In this document: positions 50,952-60,915 of the stretch, in pieces
Layout of the letters: each line of letters starts with the position of its first letter
How positions within the stretch are numbered: the stretch's first letter is position 1
Source of the DNA: JAERML01 sp035687895
GTDB taxonomy: Bacteria; Bacteroidota; Ignavibacteria; UBA10030; UBA6906
Assembly: GCA_035687895.1 (NCBI GenBank)
Contig: DASRUE010000196.1
Coordinates: forward strand, 10,077-74,076
Length of the DNA stretch: 64,000 nt
Reading direction: 5' to 3'
The notes under the pieces: generated by a model
Told to the model about the DNA's origin: nothing
The model's database searches: none
What the model saw: the letters and a program-made list of their open reading frames with translations, nothing else
Program-made: the position numbers and the translations under genes

Positions 50952-52283
50952 GTGAACGACGAGCATCCTCTCATTTTCAGGATTGTCCGGTACGGACTTC
51001 CTCTTGTTGTAGCCCTCTTCTATCTAACCGCATCGCTCACCTTTGACTACACTCCCGACAGCGCGTATGCAACATTTCACGCTGCACGTGAGCTTGTTCA
51101 GTATGGAGAAGTCATACAGAACCAGTCTGCTGCCGTGAGCCCGAATCCTCTCTGGGTGTTTTTCCTAGCCCTGGGGGTGGTGCTCGGTATTGACGTTGTG
51201 TTGACGGCTAAGGTCTTCAGTTTATTTTTTGCTTCGCTGAGTGTACTCTTCACATATCTGGTTGCTAACGAGCTTTTGAAAGAGAGGCTGCTTGGTTTTT
51301 GTACGGCCCTTCTGGTGGCAATGCAATATTCGTTGCTGCAGTCTGCGCCGTCCGGGACAGCGCACGCAATAGCGATGACGCTCTCTCTTGCTGCGATGTT
51401 CTTCCTCCTGCGGAACGAGTATCTGCTTGCCACCCTTTTCACAGGTCTCTGCACGCTCGTATTCTGGGAAGGAATTGCACTCTTTTTCATCCTCATTATT
51501 GATATTTGGCTGAACTCGACAAGCAAGCGCCGCGGCATAAAAGTCATCGGTTCCGCCGTGCTTGTGTACGTGGCAGTCCTTCTTCCGTGGCTACTGTATT
51601 CTATTGCTGTTCGAAGTTCCTTTATCACGCTGCTCGTGCCAGTGGGTGAGTTTCCAGAGGTCAGTTGGAAAGAGACTGTCTCGATGGCCGTCATAGGTGT
51701 GTTGACCGTTGCGGGTGTAGCGCTTCTCACGCGCAGGCTCGAGGAGCGGGTTGCTTTCATGAGGAATCAATCCGCCGCACTTGCGTGGGGGCTGTTGGCA
51801 TGTTGTATTGGCCTCTATGGCGGCTCCGATCTCTGGATGCTGGCAATCCCCTTCGGCGTTGCTTTTGCGTTCCAGGGACTGAAGCAGAGCCTGATTCGTT
51901 GGAACAAGCCGGGTGCAGTTTACTCTTCAGCGTTTCTCCTTACTGCGTTGCTCCTTGCATTGAGTCAGGCAACCTTCACCGGAGTGGCGCGGACTGCCAT
52001 GGTTGAAGGGATCGAAGCGTCACAGCAGCTGATTCCTATTTCGTACTGGATCAGATCGCATATACCGGATGACGCCACTGTGTGTGCGGTGTACCGGCCG
52101 GAAATTCTTAGCTACTATGCAGAGCGGGACGTTACCTGTGCTGATCGTTCGAAAACAGATCGTAAGAGAGAGGAACGTGACTACGTGGTGGACAACGCGG
52201 CGACGATGGATGGCTTTGACTTGGTGTACACAACGGGAATTGCTGGGCCCACACACGTGTACGGAGTCTGGAGGAGACGATGA
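50952..52283 (+). CDS. GT-C-type polytopic membrane glycosyltransferase-like protein
   Basis: A 443-residue protein starting at GTG, with about 9-10 membrane helices in the first 340 residues and a soluble C-terminus. The first periplasmic loop has FDYTPDSAYATFHAARELV, resembling the catalytic DxD-like loop of GT-C mannosyltransferases (ArnT/PMT type). It could transfer a sugar from a polyprenyl-phosphate donor. Its stop overlaps the next gene start by 4 bp. Confidence 0.75.
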   Translation: MNDEHPLIFRIVRYGLPLVVALFYLTASLTFDYTPDSAYATFHAARELVQYGEVIQNQSAAVSPNPLWVFFLALGVVLGIDVVLTAKVFSLFFASLSVLFTYLVANELLKERLLGFCTALLVAMQYSLLQSAPSGTAHAIAMTLSLAAMFFLLRNEYLLATLFTGLCTLVFWEGIALFFILIIDIWLNSTSKRRGIKVIGSAVLVYVAVLLPWLLYSIAVRSSFITLLVPVGEFPEVSWKETVSMAVIGVLTVAGVALLTRRLEERVAFMRNQSAALAWGLLACCIGLYGGSDLWMLAIPFGVAFAFQGLKQSLIRWNKPGAVYSSAFLLTALLLALSQATFTGVARTAMVEGIEASQQLIPISYWIRSHIPDDATVCAVYRPEILSYYAERDVTCADRSKTDRKREERDYVVDNAATMDGFDLVYTTGIAGPTHVYGVWRRR

Positions 52284-53599
52284 TGCACCGCGGGAGAGGG
52301 AGTCTGATTTGCGTCTGGCTTGGGATGTGGGGATTGGGAATAGCCCGGGGACAAGAAATCCCATCGGCGGTTGGGCCGGTTGTTGTCAGGGGACTCTCGG
52401 TCTATGCCATGGAGAACGAGCAAAACTTTCCCGTTGTGACGCGAGATAGTGCCAACGCTCCCTTCCGACAGTACCTTACCATTCAGTTCGATGTGCTGGC
52501 CGATGATCCACCGTTGTTGAAGATCAGGTTCTGGCATTGTACACGTGACTGGGTACCGGACAACAATGTTTTCCTGCAGGATGAGACGCACAATACTTCG
52601 TTCAACCTATCCTATCGCACATCTCCCAACGGCGTGCGTGGGTACGCCTACCGGTACAAGAACCGATTTCCAGATGAAGATGACATCGTGCGGTTTGCCT
52701 ACTCCGGAAACTGGGTATTCAGAATAATGGATAATGATGAGACCTTTGTATATGGTGAAGGAAAGTTCTTTGTGGTGGACAATCGGACGCCGACGGATGT
52801 CCATGTGACAGATGATTATCTTACAGACAACGCCTCACCGATGAACCAGATCCATAAAGTGGAAGTTGGTATCATCTTGCCGGATGAGGTAGAAGGACAA
52901 TTTTATTCGACGGTTGATGTGTATCAGAATTGGCGCATCGATCATGCCTACCGTATTGATGCGAGCGACAGAAATTCATACACCATAGTGGATGGCTATA
53001 ACACAGGGCGTCGTCGGTTCTCTGTCTCGAATGTCTTTCCCGGGAACGAGTATCGTAAGCTTGATCTCAGCAATGTCAACCGGTATCCGAACCGTTCGCT
53101 CGTCAGATTAGTGGAAGGAGCTGACCAGGAGCGGAGCTTCTGGCGAACGGGTCCCGACAGGAACGGAGCAGCGATTCTTGGCAGGTTCACCGGCATTAAT
53201 TCCGACTACCTTGAGGTTCTCTTTCGTCTCGATTTGACACAAGCGTCACTCCGGGCAGCCACGGTCGGAGGGAGGGAAATTTTTGTTGTTGGTCAATTCA
53301 ACCGATGGCAGCCCACTGTCGATGACATGCTTGTCTACGACGAGGATGAGATGTCATACGTTGTAAGGAAACTTCTTCGCAGGGGAGTGTATGACTACCA
53401 GTATGTAACGGGATTCCGGGACGCCAGAAGCCGGACCGTTCTGGATCAGGACTGGCTCGTCCTGGAGGGGAACGACTGGCGAACGACAAACACTTATCGT
53501 GCCTTTGTGTATTACAAAGATCCTCGCTACGGCGGGTTTGATCGACTTGTGGGCTATGGGACCGCACTCAGCGGGACGGCGCCGGCTGGCTCATATTAA
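52280..53599 (+). CDS. type IX secretion system plug protein (DUF5103)
   Basis: A 439-residue secreted protein with a signal peptide (about 1-24). The DUF5103 pattern is clear: RFWHCTRDWVPDNN, YAYRYKNRFPDEDD, SGNWVFRIMDNDE, then an Ig/CBM-like second domain with IFVVGQFNRWQP and a C-terminal YKDPRYGGFDRLVGYG. In Flavobacterium this protein plugs the SprA translocon of the T9SS. Its presence implies a T9SS elsewhere in the genome. It overlaps the glycosyltransferase gene. Confidence 0.88.
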   Translation: MMHRGRGSLICVWLGMWGLGIARGQEIPSAVGPVVVRGLSVYAMENEQNFPVVTRDSANAPFRQYLTIQFDVLADDPPLLKIRFWHCTRDWVPDNNVFLQDETHNTSFNLSYRTSPNGVRGYAYRYKNRFPDEDDIVRFAYSGNWVFRIMDNDETFVYGEGKFFVVDNRTPTDVHVTDDYLTDNASPMNQIHKVEVGIILPDEVEGQFYSTVDVYQNWRIDHAYRIDASDRNSYTIVDGYNTGRRRFSVSNVFPGNEYRKLDLSNVNRYPNRSLVRLVEGADQERSFWRTGPDRNGAAILGRFTGINSDYLEVLFRLDLTQASLRAATVGGREIFVVGQFNRWQPTVDDMLVYDEDEMSYVVRKLLRRGVYDYQYVTGFRDARSRTVLDQDWLVLEGNDWRTTNTYRAFVYYKDPRYGGFDRLVGYGTALSGTAPAGSY

Positions 53600-53613
53600 T
53601 CACGGGAGTTTCT

Positions 53614-54606
53614 GTGGAACAACTCAGAATTGGCGTGGTGGGTGTCGGGCATCTCGGCTCATTGCATGCGAAAATGTTGGCGGATCTTCCGTCGGTTAAG
53701 CTGGTTGGTGTGTATGATCTGGAACAGGAAAAAGCTGCCGCGATTGCAGCCGAATATGGCACGTGTGCGTTTGCATCGCTTGACGAATTGCTGGGTCACG
53801 TAGATGCACTGACCATTGCCACGGCAACCAAGTCACATTTCTCTGTTGCCGTCGAGGCTCTCGGACACGGCAAACATCTCTTCATTGAGAAACCGATCAC
53901 GCAAACGATCGCCGAAGCGGAAACTGTCTGCTCACTTGCAAAGCAGAAGGGACTCCTCGTACAGGTGGGTCATATCGAGCGGTTTAACCCTGCGATCCTT
54001 GCGCTGGAACGATACACGATCCAGCCGATGTTTGTTGAGTCCCACAGGCTTGCCCAGTTCAATCCGCGTGGTGCAGATGTTGCCGTTGTTCTCGACCTGA
54101 TGATCCACGATATCGACATCATACTCACTTTTGTCAAGTCGCCGGTCGCGCGTGTTGACGCCAACGGTGTCGCAGTGGTGTCCGACAGCGTTGACATTGC
54201 CAATGCGCGGCTGCAATTTGAGAACGGCTGCGTTGCCAATGTCACTGCCAGCCGGATCTCACAGCGAAAAATGCGCAAGATGCGCCTCTTCCAAAGGAAC
54301 GAGTATATCTCAATCGATTTTTCTGAAGGGCTTGCCGAGGTTTTCCGGCTGGTCGGAGAGGACGAACCAGATGCCAAGGGGACCATGATGCTTGGTGAGC
54401 TTGGGTCTGGAAAGTACAAACGGAAGATTGTATACGTGCAACCCGAAGTGAAGGAGGTGAACGCGCTGAAGTACGAACTTGATCTCTTTGCCAAAGCCGT
54501 TATCAATCGTACCCAGCCACTCGTCACCTGCGAAGACGGCAAACGGGCGCTCGAGGTTGCCCAGATCATTATGGAGAAGATCAGTCAACAGACGGTGCAA
54601 ATGTAA
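53614..54606 (+). CDS. Gfo/Idh/MocA family oxidoreductase
   Basis: A 330-residue NAD(P)-dependent sugar dehydrogenase starting at GTG. The Rossmann motif GVVGVGHLGSLHA is at about 6-18, EKPIT near 93-97, and the second domain has HIERFNPAI and DLMIHDIDIIL. It resembles bacterial UDP-GlcNAc 3-dehydrogenase (GnnA-like) used in 2,3-diamino lipid A synthesis, but the substrate is inferred. The stop TAA is directly followed by the CCA gene ATG. Confidence 0.85.
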   Translation: MEQLRIGVVGVGHLGSLHAKMLADLPSVKLVGVYDLEQEKAAAIAAEYGTCAFASLDELLGHVDALTIATATKSHFSVAVEALGHGKHLFIEKPITQTIAEAETVCSLAKQKGLLVQVGHIERFNPAILALERYTIQPMFVESHRLAQFNPRGADVAVVLDLMIHDIDIILTFVKSPVARVDANGVAVVSDSVDIANARLQFENGCVANVTASRISQRKMRKMRLFQRNEYISIDFSEGLAEVFRLVGEDEPDAKGTMMLGELGSGKYKRKIVYVQPEVKEVNALKYELDLFAKAVINRTQPLVTCEDGKRALEVAQIIMEKISQQTVQM

Positions 54607-56016
54607 ATGGCGGAACGACAAGACATCATTGCGCTGCCCCATCCCATGCTCACTGCAATCGCCTCCGTGGCAGATCGGGATGGAGTTGAGGCCTATGTCG
54701 TCGGTGGGTACGTCAGGGATGTCCTGCTGGGCCGCGATGGCAAGGATATCGACATTCTGGTGATTGGTGACGGAGTGCAGTTTGCACGCACGGTTGCCCG
54801 GACATTAGGGCTGGCAAATGTTGTCGTGTTCGATCAGTTTGGAACGGCCATGGTCCCAACGGAGAATGGAAAGATCGAGTTCGTAGGGGCAAGGAAAGAG
54901 GAGTATTCCTCTGATTCCCGTAATCCAGTCGTCAGGGTCGGGACGTTGGAGGATGATCTGCGCCGCCGGGACTTCACGGTGAACGCGTTGGCAGCGAGCT
55001 TGAATAAGGGACGGTTTGGCATGCTGTACGATCCCTTCATGGGGCAGGAGGACATGAAGCGTAGGTACCTCCGCACGCCGCTGGAACCGGCAAGGACCTT
55101 TAATGACGACCCTCTCCGCATCATGCGAGCGCTCCGATTTGCTTCGCAGCTCGAGTTCACTATCGAAGAGAAAACCATGGCCGCGCTCCGTGGCATGAAG
55201 GAGAGGCTTTCCATCATCTCACAAGAACGGATCACGGACGAGCTTCTGAAAATCCTAAAGAGTCCGCGTCCTTCTATAGGTCTGCGGCTGATGTATGATA
55301 CCGGTGTGATGCACCTGGTTTTTCCCGAGGTTGCCCAGATGGCCGGCGTGGACCAACGGAAGGATCATCACCACAAGGATGTTTTTCTTCACACGTGTAT
55401 TGTGGTTGACAACATTGCGCTCACTACCGACAACGTCTGGCTTCGTTTCGCAGCTTTGATGCACGATATCGCCAAGCCGCGCACGAAGGCATTCAAAGAA
55501 GGAATCGGCTGGACGTTTCATGGCCACGAGGAAATAGGTGCGCGCATGCAGAAGGGGATCTTTCGACGATTGAAGCTTCCTCTTGCCCCCCTGCCGTACG
55601 TCGAGAAGCTTGTCCGGCTCCATCTCAGACCAATGGTGCTTGTTGATGAGATCGTCACGGATTCCGCTGTCCGGCGGCTTGTTTTCGAGGCAGGGAACGA
55701 CATTGACGACCTCATGAAACTCTGCCGGGCTGATATCACCTCGAAGAATCCAAACCTGGTTGCACGGTATCTCAAGAACTATGATGTGGTGATGTCGAAA
55801 ATTGTTGAGGTGGAGGACCGCGATCGGTTGCGAAATTGGCAGCCTCCCGTTAAGGGGGATGAAATCATGGCGCTCTGTGGTCTCGAACCGGGTCGCAAGG
55901 TGGGGTTACTCAAGAAGGCCATAGAGGAGGCAGTTCTGGAAGGGACCATCCCGAATGAACACGATGCGGCACTTTCCTACCTTATGAAGATAAAGGATGC
56001 GATTCTGAACGGGTAA
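54607..56016 (+). CDS. cca: CCA-adding tRNA nucleotidyltransferase with HD domain
   Basis: A 469-residue class II nucleotidyltransferase: GGYVRDVLLGRDGKDIDIL near 31-49, RRDFTVNALA near 119-128, and an RNA-binding helical neck (FNDDPLRIMRALRFASQL). A C-terminal HD domain has HTCIVVDNI and LMHDIAKPRT. The enzyme adds or repairs CCA at tRNA 3' ends; the tRNA in this window lacks encoded CCA, so it is needed. A poly(A) polymerase activity cannot be excluded by sequence alone. Confidence 0.92.
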   Translation: MAERQDIIALPHPMLTAIASVADRDGVEAYVVGGYVRDVLLGRDGKDIDILVIGDGVQFARTVARTLGLANVVVFDQFGTAMVPTENGKIEFVGARKEEYSSDSRNPVVRVGTLEDDLRRRDFTVNALAASLNKGRFGMLYDPFMGQEDMKRRYLRTPLEPARTFNDDPLRIMRALRFASQLEFTIEEKTMAALRGMKERLSIISQERITDELLKILKSPRPSIGLRLMYDTGVMHLVFPEVAQMAGVDQRKDHHHKDVFLHTCIVVDNIALTTDNVWLRFAALMHDIAKPRTKAFKEGIGWTFHGHEEIGARMQKGIFRRLKLPLAPLPYVEKLVRLHLRPMVLVDEIVTDSAVRRLVFEAGNDIDDLMKLCRADITSKNPNLVARYLKNYDVVMSKIVEVEDRDRLRNWQPPVKGDEIMALCGLEPGRKVGLLKKAIEEAVLEGTIPNEHDAALSYLMKIKDAILNG

Positions 56017-56211
56017 CGGAGGTTTTTCCCGACCGTTCATGAAACTTTTTGCTCCGCCAGAACGTCTATTGAGTAGTTTGGCCGTCCTGAGTGCGATCTG
56101 GCAGAGTTGAAAGTGTGTCCTGGCATATCAAATTTCACGTCGAAGCGACGAGGACCTGCCAGAGTGTTCTGTCCGAGTATCCCCAAGTTTAATCAATTAA
56201 TGGAGTTAGTT

Positions 56212-57561
56212 ATGCGAGTCACCACCACCATCATCGCATGTATCCTTTTGCCAGGAACGCTGCTTTTCGGACAACCGAAGACCCTGACGCTGGATCAGGC
56301 GCGACAAATAGCCCTGGAGCGAAACCTCAACGTTGCCCAGGCCCAGAACAATGTCGAGGCAGCGCAAGCACGGGTGCTGGCTGCGACGGGTAATTACCTC
56401 CCGACGCTTTCCGCCTTGGGCGCATGGCACAGATCGCAGACGGATGTCCCTGTGGCGGGGTCCTACTTCGACCCGAACACACTGACTTTTGTTACCGCCG
56501 GCGGGAGAGCCCTCTCGAGCCGCTTCATCACGGAGCTGAATCTGGATTATACCGTGTTCGATGGTTTCGCGCGTGAAGGGACGATGCAGCAGGCATCATC
56601 CAATTCCGTTGCATCCGAGCTGACCGCCGCCCGTACCCGCCAGACAATCGCATTCGATGTGGAGGCGGGATATTTGAACGTCCTCCGCAACGAGCAACTC
56701 GTCCGCGTGAGCGAGGAGAACCTCAAGCGCGACCGCCGTCAGCTGGAACGGATTACGGAGGCGAATCGGGTCGGTTCCCTTTCCCTTGCCGATGTGTACC
56801 GGCAGCAATCGCAGGTTGCGCAGGATGAACTGAACGTGATCACTGCCCAGAACAATTTTGACAAATCCAAGGCCGACCTGGTGGCCCTGATGGGTCTTGA
56901 TGTCGCCGAGGAATACAATTTTGTCGACCCTTCCCTGGGAACCGAAATCAGCCAGGCAGAGCTCGAAGCAACGCTGACGCAATACAAGGACTTTTCACAG
57001 GCAAGCCGGCAGGCTCTCGCGCAGCGCCCTGATTACCAGGCCGCTGCGGAGACGTTCAGTGCGACGGATGCCGGGGTCACCTCCGCCCGGAGCGGGTATC
57101 TTCCTTCGGTCACGGCGAACGCCGGGTACAGTCTCAATGGTGAGACCTTCTCCTCGATGTCCGATACGAAGACACTGAACTGGGGGATTAATCTTCGCTG
57201 GAACATTTTCGACGGGTTCGGGACGAACCAGGCATTGCAGACAGCGCAGGTGGAGAGGAAGAACGCTGATCTGTCCCTTCGGCAAACCGAGCGGAGCATT
57301 AATGTGGAGATCAAGAAAGCCATGCTTGACCTCGATGCGGCGCGAAAACTGTACGAGGTAAGCCAGAAAGGGCTGGTCTCGGCAACGGAAGACAGGAAGA
57401 TTGCAGAGGAGCGGTACAACCTTGGCGCCGGAACGCTGCTCGACCTGCTGACCGCCAATGCCGGGCTTGTCAATGCGGAAGCAAACAAGATCAACGCGGT
57501 CTACAATTACATCACCGCCAAGAGGAACATGGAATACGTCCTCGGCGAACGGAAATTGTAG
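56212..57561 (+). CDS. TolC-family outer-membrane efflux protein
   Basis: A 449-residue outer-membrane factor with a signal peptide and two TolC repeats: TLDQARQIALERNLNVAQAQNNVEAA at the N-terminus, and the second repeat around NAGYSLNGETF / LRWNIFDGFG. Long heptad-rich helices form the periplasmic tunnel. The ATG at 56212 has GGAG 6 bp upstream. It heads an efflux operon with MacA- and MacB-type genes. The 195 bp before it hold nothing I can name. Confidence 0.92.
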   Translation: MRVTTTIIACILLPGTLLFGQPKTLTLDQARQIALERNLNVAQAQNNVEAAQARVLAATGNYLPTLSALGAWHRSQTDVPVAGSYFDPNTLTFVTAGGRALSSRFITELNLDYTVFDGFAREGTMQQASSNSVASELTAARTRQTIAFDVEAGYLNVLRNEQLVRVSEENLKRDRRQLERITEANRVGSLSLADVYRQQSQVAQDELNVITAQNNFDKSKADLVALMGLDVAEEYNFVDPSLGTEISQAELEATLTQYKDFSQASRQALAQRPDYQAAAETFSATDAGVTSARSGYLPSVTANAGYSLNGETFSSMSDTKTLNWGINLRWNIFDGFGTNQALQTAQVERKNADLSLRQTERSINVEIKKAMLDLDAARKLYEVSQKGLVSATEDRKIAEERYNLGAGTLLDLLTANAGLVNAEANKINAVYNYITAKRNMEYVLGERKL

Positions 57562-57635
57562 TTTCATCATTATGAACCCGGGCCTTCGGAGCTGACGGCC
57601 GGCGGGGCGATCACAATCAAGAGGAGTACAGAGAC

Positions 57636-58910
57636 ATGGCAACCAACGGAAAGAAGACGAAGAAGAAAGTGATCATCTTCTCCAGTATCGGCCTGGTGGT
57701 GATCGCGCTGGGGCTGGTGCTCTTCCTTGGCAGCAAAAAGGAACCCATCCTCGCAGTCCAGGTGGAGAAGGTGAAGAAGCATACGATCACGCAGGTTGTC
57801 ACGGCAACAGGCAAGATCCAGCCGGAGGTGCAGGTGAAGATCTCGCCGGAGGTGAGCGGCGAAATTGTTGCACTACCAGTGAAAGAGGGGCAGCGAGTGA
57901 AGAAGGGCGACCTGCTGATGAAGATCAAGCCGGATGTGTACGTCGCGCAGCGCGACCAATTCTCGGCGGGACTTCTCCAGAGCAAGGCAAATCTGAACAA
58001 GACGGAACCGGAGTTCAAACGTATCGAAAGCTTGTACAAGAAGGGGCTCGTCTCTGAGACCGAGTTCGATCAAGCGAGGGCGGCGTACGAAACGAGTAAG
58101 GCTGCCTATGCGCAATCCAAGGCCTCATTGGATCAGGCAGAGGAAAGCTTGCGCAAGACAACGATTGTCTCTCCGATGGATGGTACGGTGAGCCAGTTGA
58201 ACTCGGAATTGGGAGAGCGCGTGTTAGGCACGAACCAGTTTCAGGGAACGGACGTCATGACGATCGCGGATCTTTCAAAGATGGAGGCACGCGTTGATGT
58301 AAGCGAAACCGATGTGATTCTCGTGTCCGTGGGGGATACGGCCCGTATTGCAGTAGATGCCTTTCCGGACAAGAAGATCAACGCTCTCGTATATGAAATT
58401 GCCAACACCGCCACCTCGAAGGGGCTTGGCACCCAGGAAGAAGTGACGAACTTTGAAGTGAAGATGCGCATTGTTGACAAGGACGTCACACTCCGACCCG
58501 GTATGTCCATGACTGCAGATGTCGAGACGGAGACGAAACATGACGTGTTTGCCGTTCCTATCCAAAGCGTAACCACCCGTGCGCCAAAGGCGCCCGCGGG
58601 TGAAGGAGAGGGCGATGGCCAGCGGGGAGCGGTTGTCGTGAGTAATGAAAGGATCGGACGTGGACGCGGCGATAACAAACCGAAGGAGATTGTCTTTGTG
58701 GTGGAAAGTGGTGTCGTGAAGGCTGTTCCGGTGAAGCGCGGCATCAGCAACGATGCATATGTCGAGATCACAGACGGCGTGTCGGAGGGCGTGGAGGTGG
58801 TGTCCGGCAGTTACAAGGCGATCAATCGAGAACTGGAAGATGGGACAAAGGTACGTGTGGAGGAGCAAAAGAAGATGGCCGGCAGAGGCGGGCAAAGCGA
58901 GAACGCATAG
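57636..58910 (+). CDS. MacA/HlyD-type periplasmic membrane-fusion protein
   Basis: A 424-residue adaptor with one N-terminal membrane anchor (about 9-28), a biotinyl-lipoyl-like domain (ATGKIQPEVQVKISPEVSGEI, later MDGTVSQLNSELGERV), an alpha-hairpin, and beta-barrel and membrane-proximal domains. A Gly/Arg-rich loop (about 320-345) is inserted before the last domain. It should link TolC with the MacB-type transporter encoded next. Confidence 0.9.
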   Translation: MATNGKKTKKKVIIFSSIGLVVIALGLVLFLGSKKEPILAVQVEKVKKHTITQVVTATGKIQPEVQVKISPEVSGEIVALPVKEGQRVKKGDLLMKIKPDVYVAQRDQFSAGLLQSKANLNKTEPEFKRIESLYKKGLVSETEFDQARAAYETSKAAYAQSKASLDQAEESLRKTTIVSPMDGTVSQLNSELGERVLGTNQFQGTDVMTIADLSKMEARVDVSETDVILVSVGDTARIAVDAFPDKKINALVYEIANTATSKGLGTQEEVTNFEVKMRIVDKDVTLRPGMSMTADVETETKHDVFAVPIQSVTTRAPKAPAGEGEGDGQRGAVVVSNERIGRGRGDNKPKEIVFVVESGVVKAVPVKRGISNDAYVEITDGVSEGVEVVSGSYKAINRELEDGTKVRVEEQKKMAGRGGQSENA

Positions 58911-58953
58911 TATCCACGAATCCAGTAGCGATCAACCAGACGCGGGAAACGAT

Positions 58954-59667
58954 ATGAGCAACGTGATTGAGCTGAAGAACATTGTGAAGACTTACGATAT
59001 GGGCGGGGCCGAACAAGTGCACGCCCTGCAGGGGGTCTCGCTTGCGCTCGGGCGAAATGAGTACGTAGCAATCATGGGCCCGTCCGGTTCCGGGAAATCC
59101 ACCCTTATGAACATCATTGGGTGTCTGGACACGCCGACGTCCGGCCTCTACGAGTTCAACGGGATCAATGTTAGTGAAATGAACGACAATGACTTGGCAA
59201 AAATCCGGAACAAAGAGATTGGATTTGTCTTTCAAACATTCAATCTCCTTGCCCGGTCGGACGCGCTGCATAATGTGGAACTCCCGCTCATCTATGCCGG
59301 AATTCCGGCTGCAGAACGGAAACGTCGCGCCAAGGAAACGCTGGAACATGTCCAGCTTGGCGATCGGGTTCATCACAAACCCAACGAGCTCTCCGGCGGT
59401 CAGCGCCAACGCGTTGCGGTCGCCCGCGCTCTTGTCACCAAACCGTCCATCATCCTGGCGGACGAACCAACCGGAAATCTCGACTCCAAAACCGGCGAAG
59501 AGATTTTGATGCTGTTTGAGGAGCTCCATCGCCAGGGTAACACCATTATCATTGTCACGCACGAAGCAGAAATCGCCGAGCATGCACACCGTGTCATCAG
59601 GATCCGCGACGGAAAGGTTGCGAGTGATGACCACGTGACCAAGCGTCGGACCTATGCGGTTGCCTAA
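58954..59667 (+). CDS. MacB-type ABC transporter ATPase
   Basis: A 237-residue ATPase of the LolD/MacB class: Walker A GPSGSGKSTL near 43-52, Q-loop FVFQTFNLL, signature LSGGQRQRVAVARAL, Walker B IILADEPTGNLDS and H-loop VTHE. The ATPase is separate from the permease here, unlike E. coli MacB where they are fused. The ATG at 58954 gives the canonical N-terminus. Confidence 0.94.
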   Translation: MSNVIELKNIVKTYDMGGAEQVHALQGVSLALGRNEYVAIMGPSGSGKSTLMNIIGCLDTPTSGLYEFNGINVSEMNDNDLAKIRNKEIGFVFQTFNLLARSDALHNVELPLIYAGIPAAERKRRAKETLEHVQLGDRVHHKPNELSGGQRQRVAVARALVTKPSIILADEPTGNLDSKTGEEILMLFEELHRQGNTIIIVTHEAEIAEHAHRVIRIRDGKVASDDHVTKRRTYAVA

Positions 59668-59688
59668 CCAACGAGCCGGAGGTGGTGT

Positions 59689-60915
59689 ATGTATTTCCTG
59701 ACTGAGCTAAAAGAGGGTCTGGCCATATCGTTCCGGGCAATCCGCACTAATAAGATGCGGTCAGTGCTGACAACGCTCGGCATTGTAATCGGCATCGTGT
59801 CGGTTACACTCATGTCGACGGCCATCGAAGGGGTGAACCGTGCATTTGACAAAAGCGCCGCGGCGTTCGGAACGGATGTGTTCTATGTCCAGAAGTTCCC
59901 GTGGGTTTCCAACGATGATTGGGCGACCATCCGCAACCGGCGCGAGTTGAAAGTTGAGTATGTCGATAAGATCGAGCGCAAATCCCTTTTGACCGATGCT
60001 GTTGCCCCCGTGATGGCGACCCGTCGTGAGGTCACATTCGGGAACGACAGAATGGATGGGGCGCTGATCAGCGGGACCACGGACGCTTATCTTAGCGCGG
60101 CAGGGGTTTCATTGGCCGATGGACGTTTCTTCAGCGCCGAAGAATCCAACGGCGGTCGCCCGGTATGTGCTATTGGTGCAGTGGTGGCGGAAACGATTTT
60201 CCCCAACCAGGATCCTATCGGAAAGAAAATTCGTGTGGGTGGATTCCCATATACGGTGATTGGTGTGTTCGAAAAGCAGGGTGGTCTTTTCGGACAGTTT
60301 ACGTCGGATACGCGGGTGTATGTCCCGCTCCTTTCTTTTCAGAGCAACTTCGGTGGGCGACGCCGTGATGTCACCATCCAGGTGCGTGCCGCAGACCTCA
60401 AGCAAATGGAGGATGCCAAGATTGAATTGGAAGGCATTATGCGGCAGATTCGCGGTATTGCGCCCGGCAAGGAGAATGACTTCAGCATCAACCAGCAGGA
60501 GATCCTCACACAAACGTTCGGACCCATTAGCCTTGTGATTGCTTCCATCGGGTTGTTTATCACCGGGCTGTCTCTGTTCGTTGGCGGGATAGGGATTATG
60601 AACATCATGTTCGTCTCGGTGACCGAGCGAACGAAGGAGATTGGTATTCGGAAGGCTATTGGCGCCAGGCGCAGGACTATCCTCTTGCAGTTTCTTGTTG
60701 AAGCTGCAGCGCTTTGTCTCATCGGCGGGTTGATCGGGCTCATCATAGCCTTCCCCCTGAGCCTGATTGTGAATCAGTTTCTTCCCACATCCATGCCGTT
60801 GTCCGTTGTCTTCATCTCCATCAGCATTTCGCTTGCCGTCGGGTTGATTTCAGGGTTCCTGCCGGCGTATCGTGCTGCAAAGATGGATCCTGTCGAGGCA
60901 CTTCGTTATGAGTAA
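59689..60915 (+). CDS. MacB-type ABC permease 1
   Basis: A 408-residue permease with an N-terminal helix (RSVLTTLGIVIGIVSVTLM), a large periplasmic MacB core domain (about 45-270) and three C-terminal FtsX helices ending DPVEALRYE. It differs clearly from permeases 2 and 3. Its last bases overlap the start of permease 2 by 8 bp. Confidence 0.92.
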   Translation: MYFLTELKEGLAISFRAIRTNKMRSVLTTLGIVIGIVSVTLMSTAIEGVNRAFDKSAAAFGTDVFYVQKFPWVSNDDWATIRNRRELKVEYVDKIERKSLLTDAVAPVMATRREVTFGNDRMDGALISGTTDAYLSAAGVSLADGRFFSAEESNGGRPVCAIGAVVAETIFPNQDPIGKKIRVGGFPYTVIGVFEKQGGLFGQFTSDTRVYVPLLSFQSNFGGRRRDVTIQVRAADLKQMEDAKIELEGIMRQIRGIAPGKENDFSINQQEILTQTFGPISLVIASIGLFITGLSLFVGGIGIMNIMFVSVTERTKEIGIRKAIGARRRTILLQFLVEAAALCLIGGLIGLIIAFPLSLIVNQFLPTSMPLSVVFISISISLAVGLISGFLPAYRAAKMDPVEALRYE

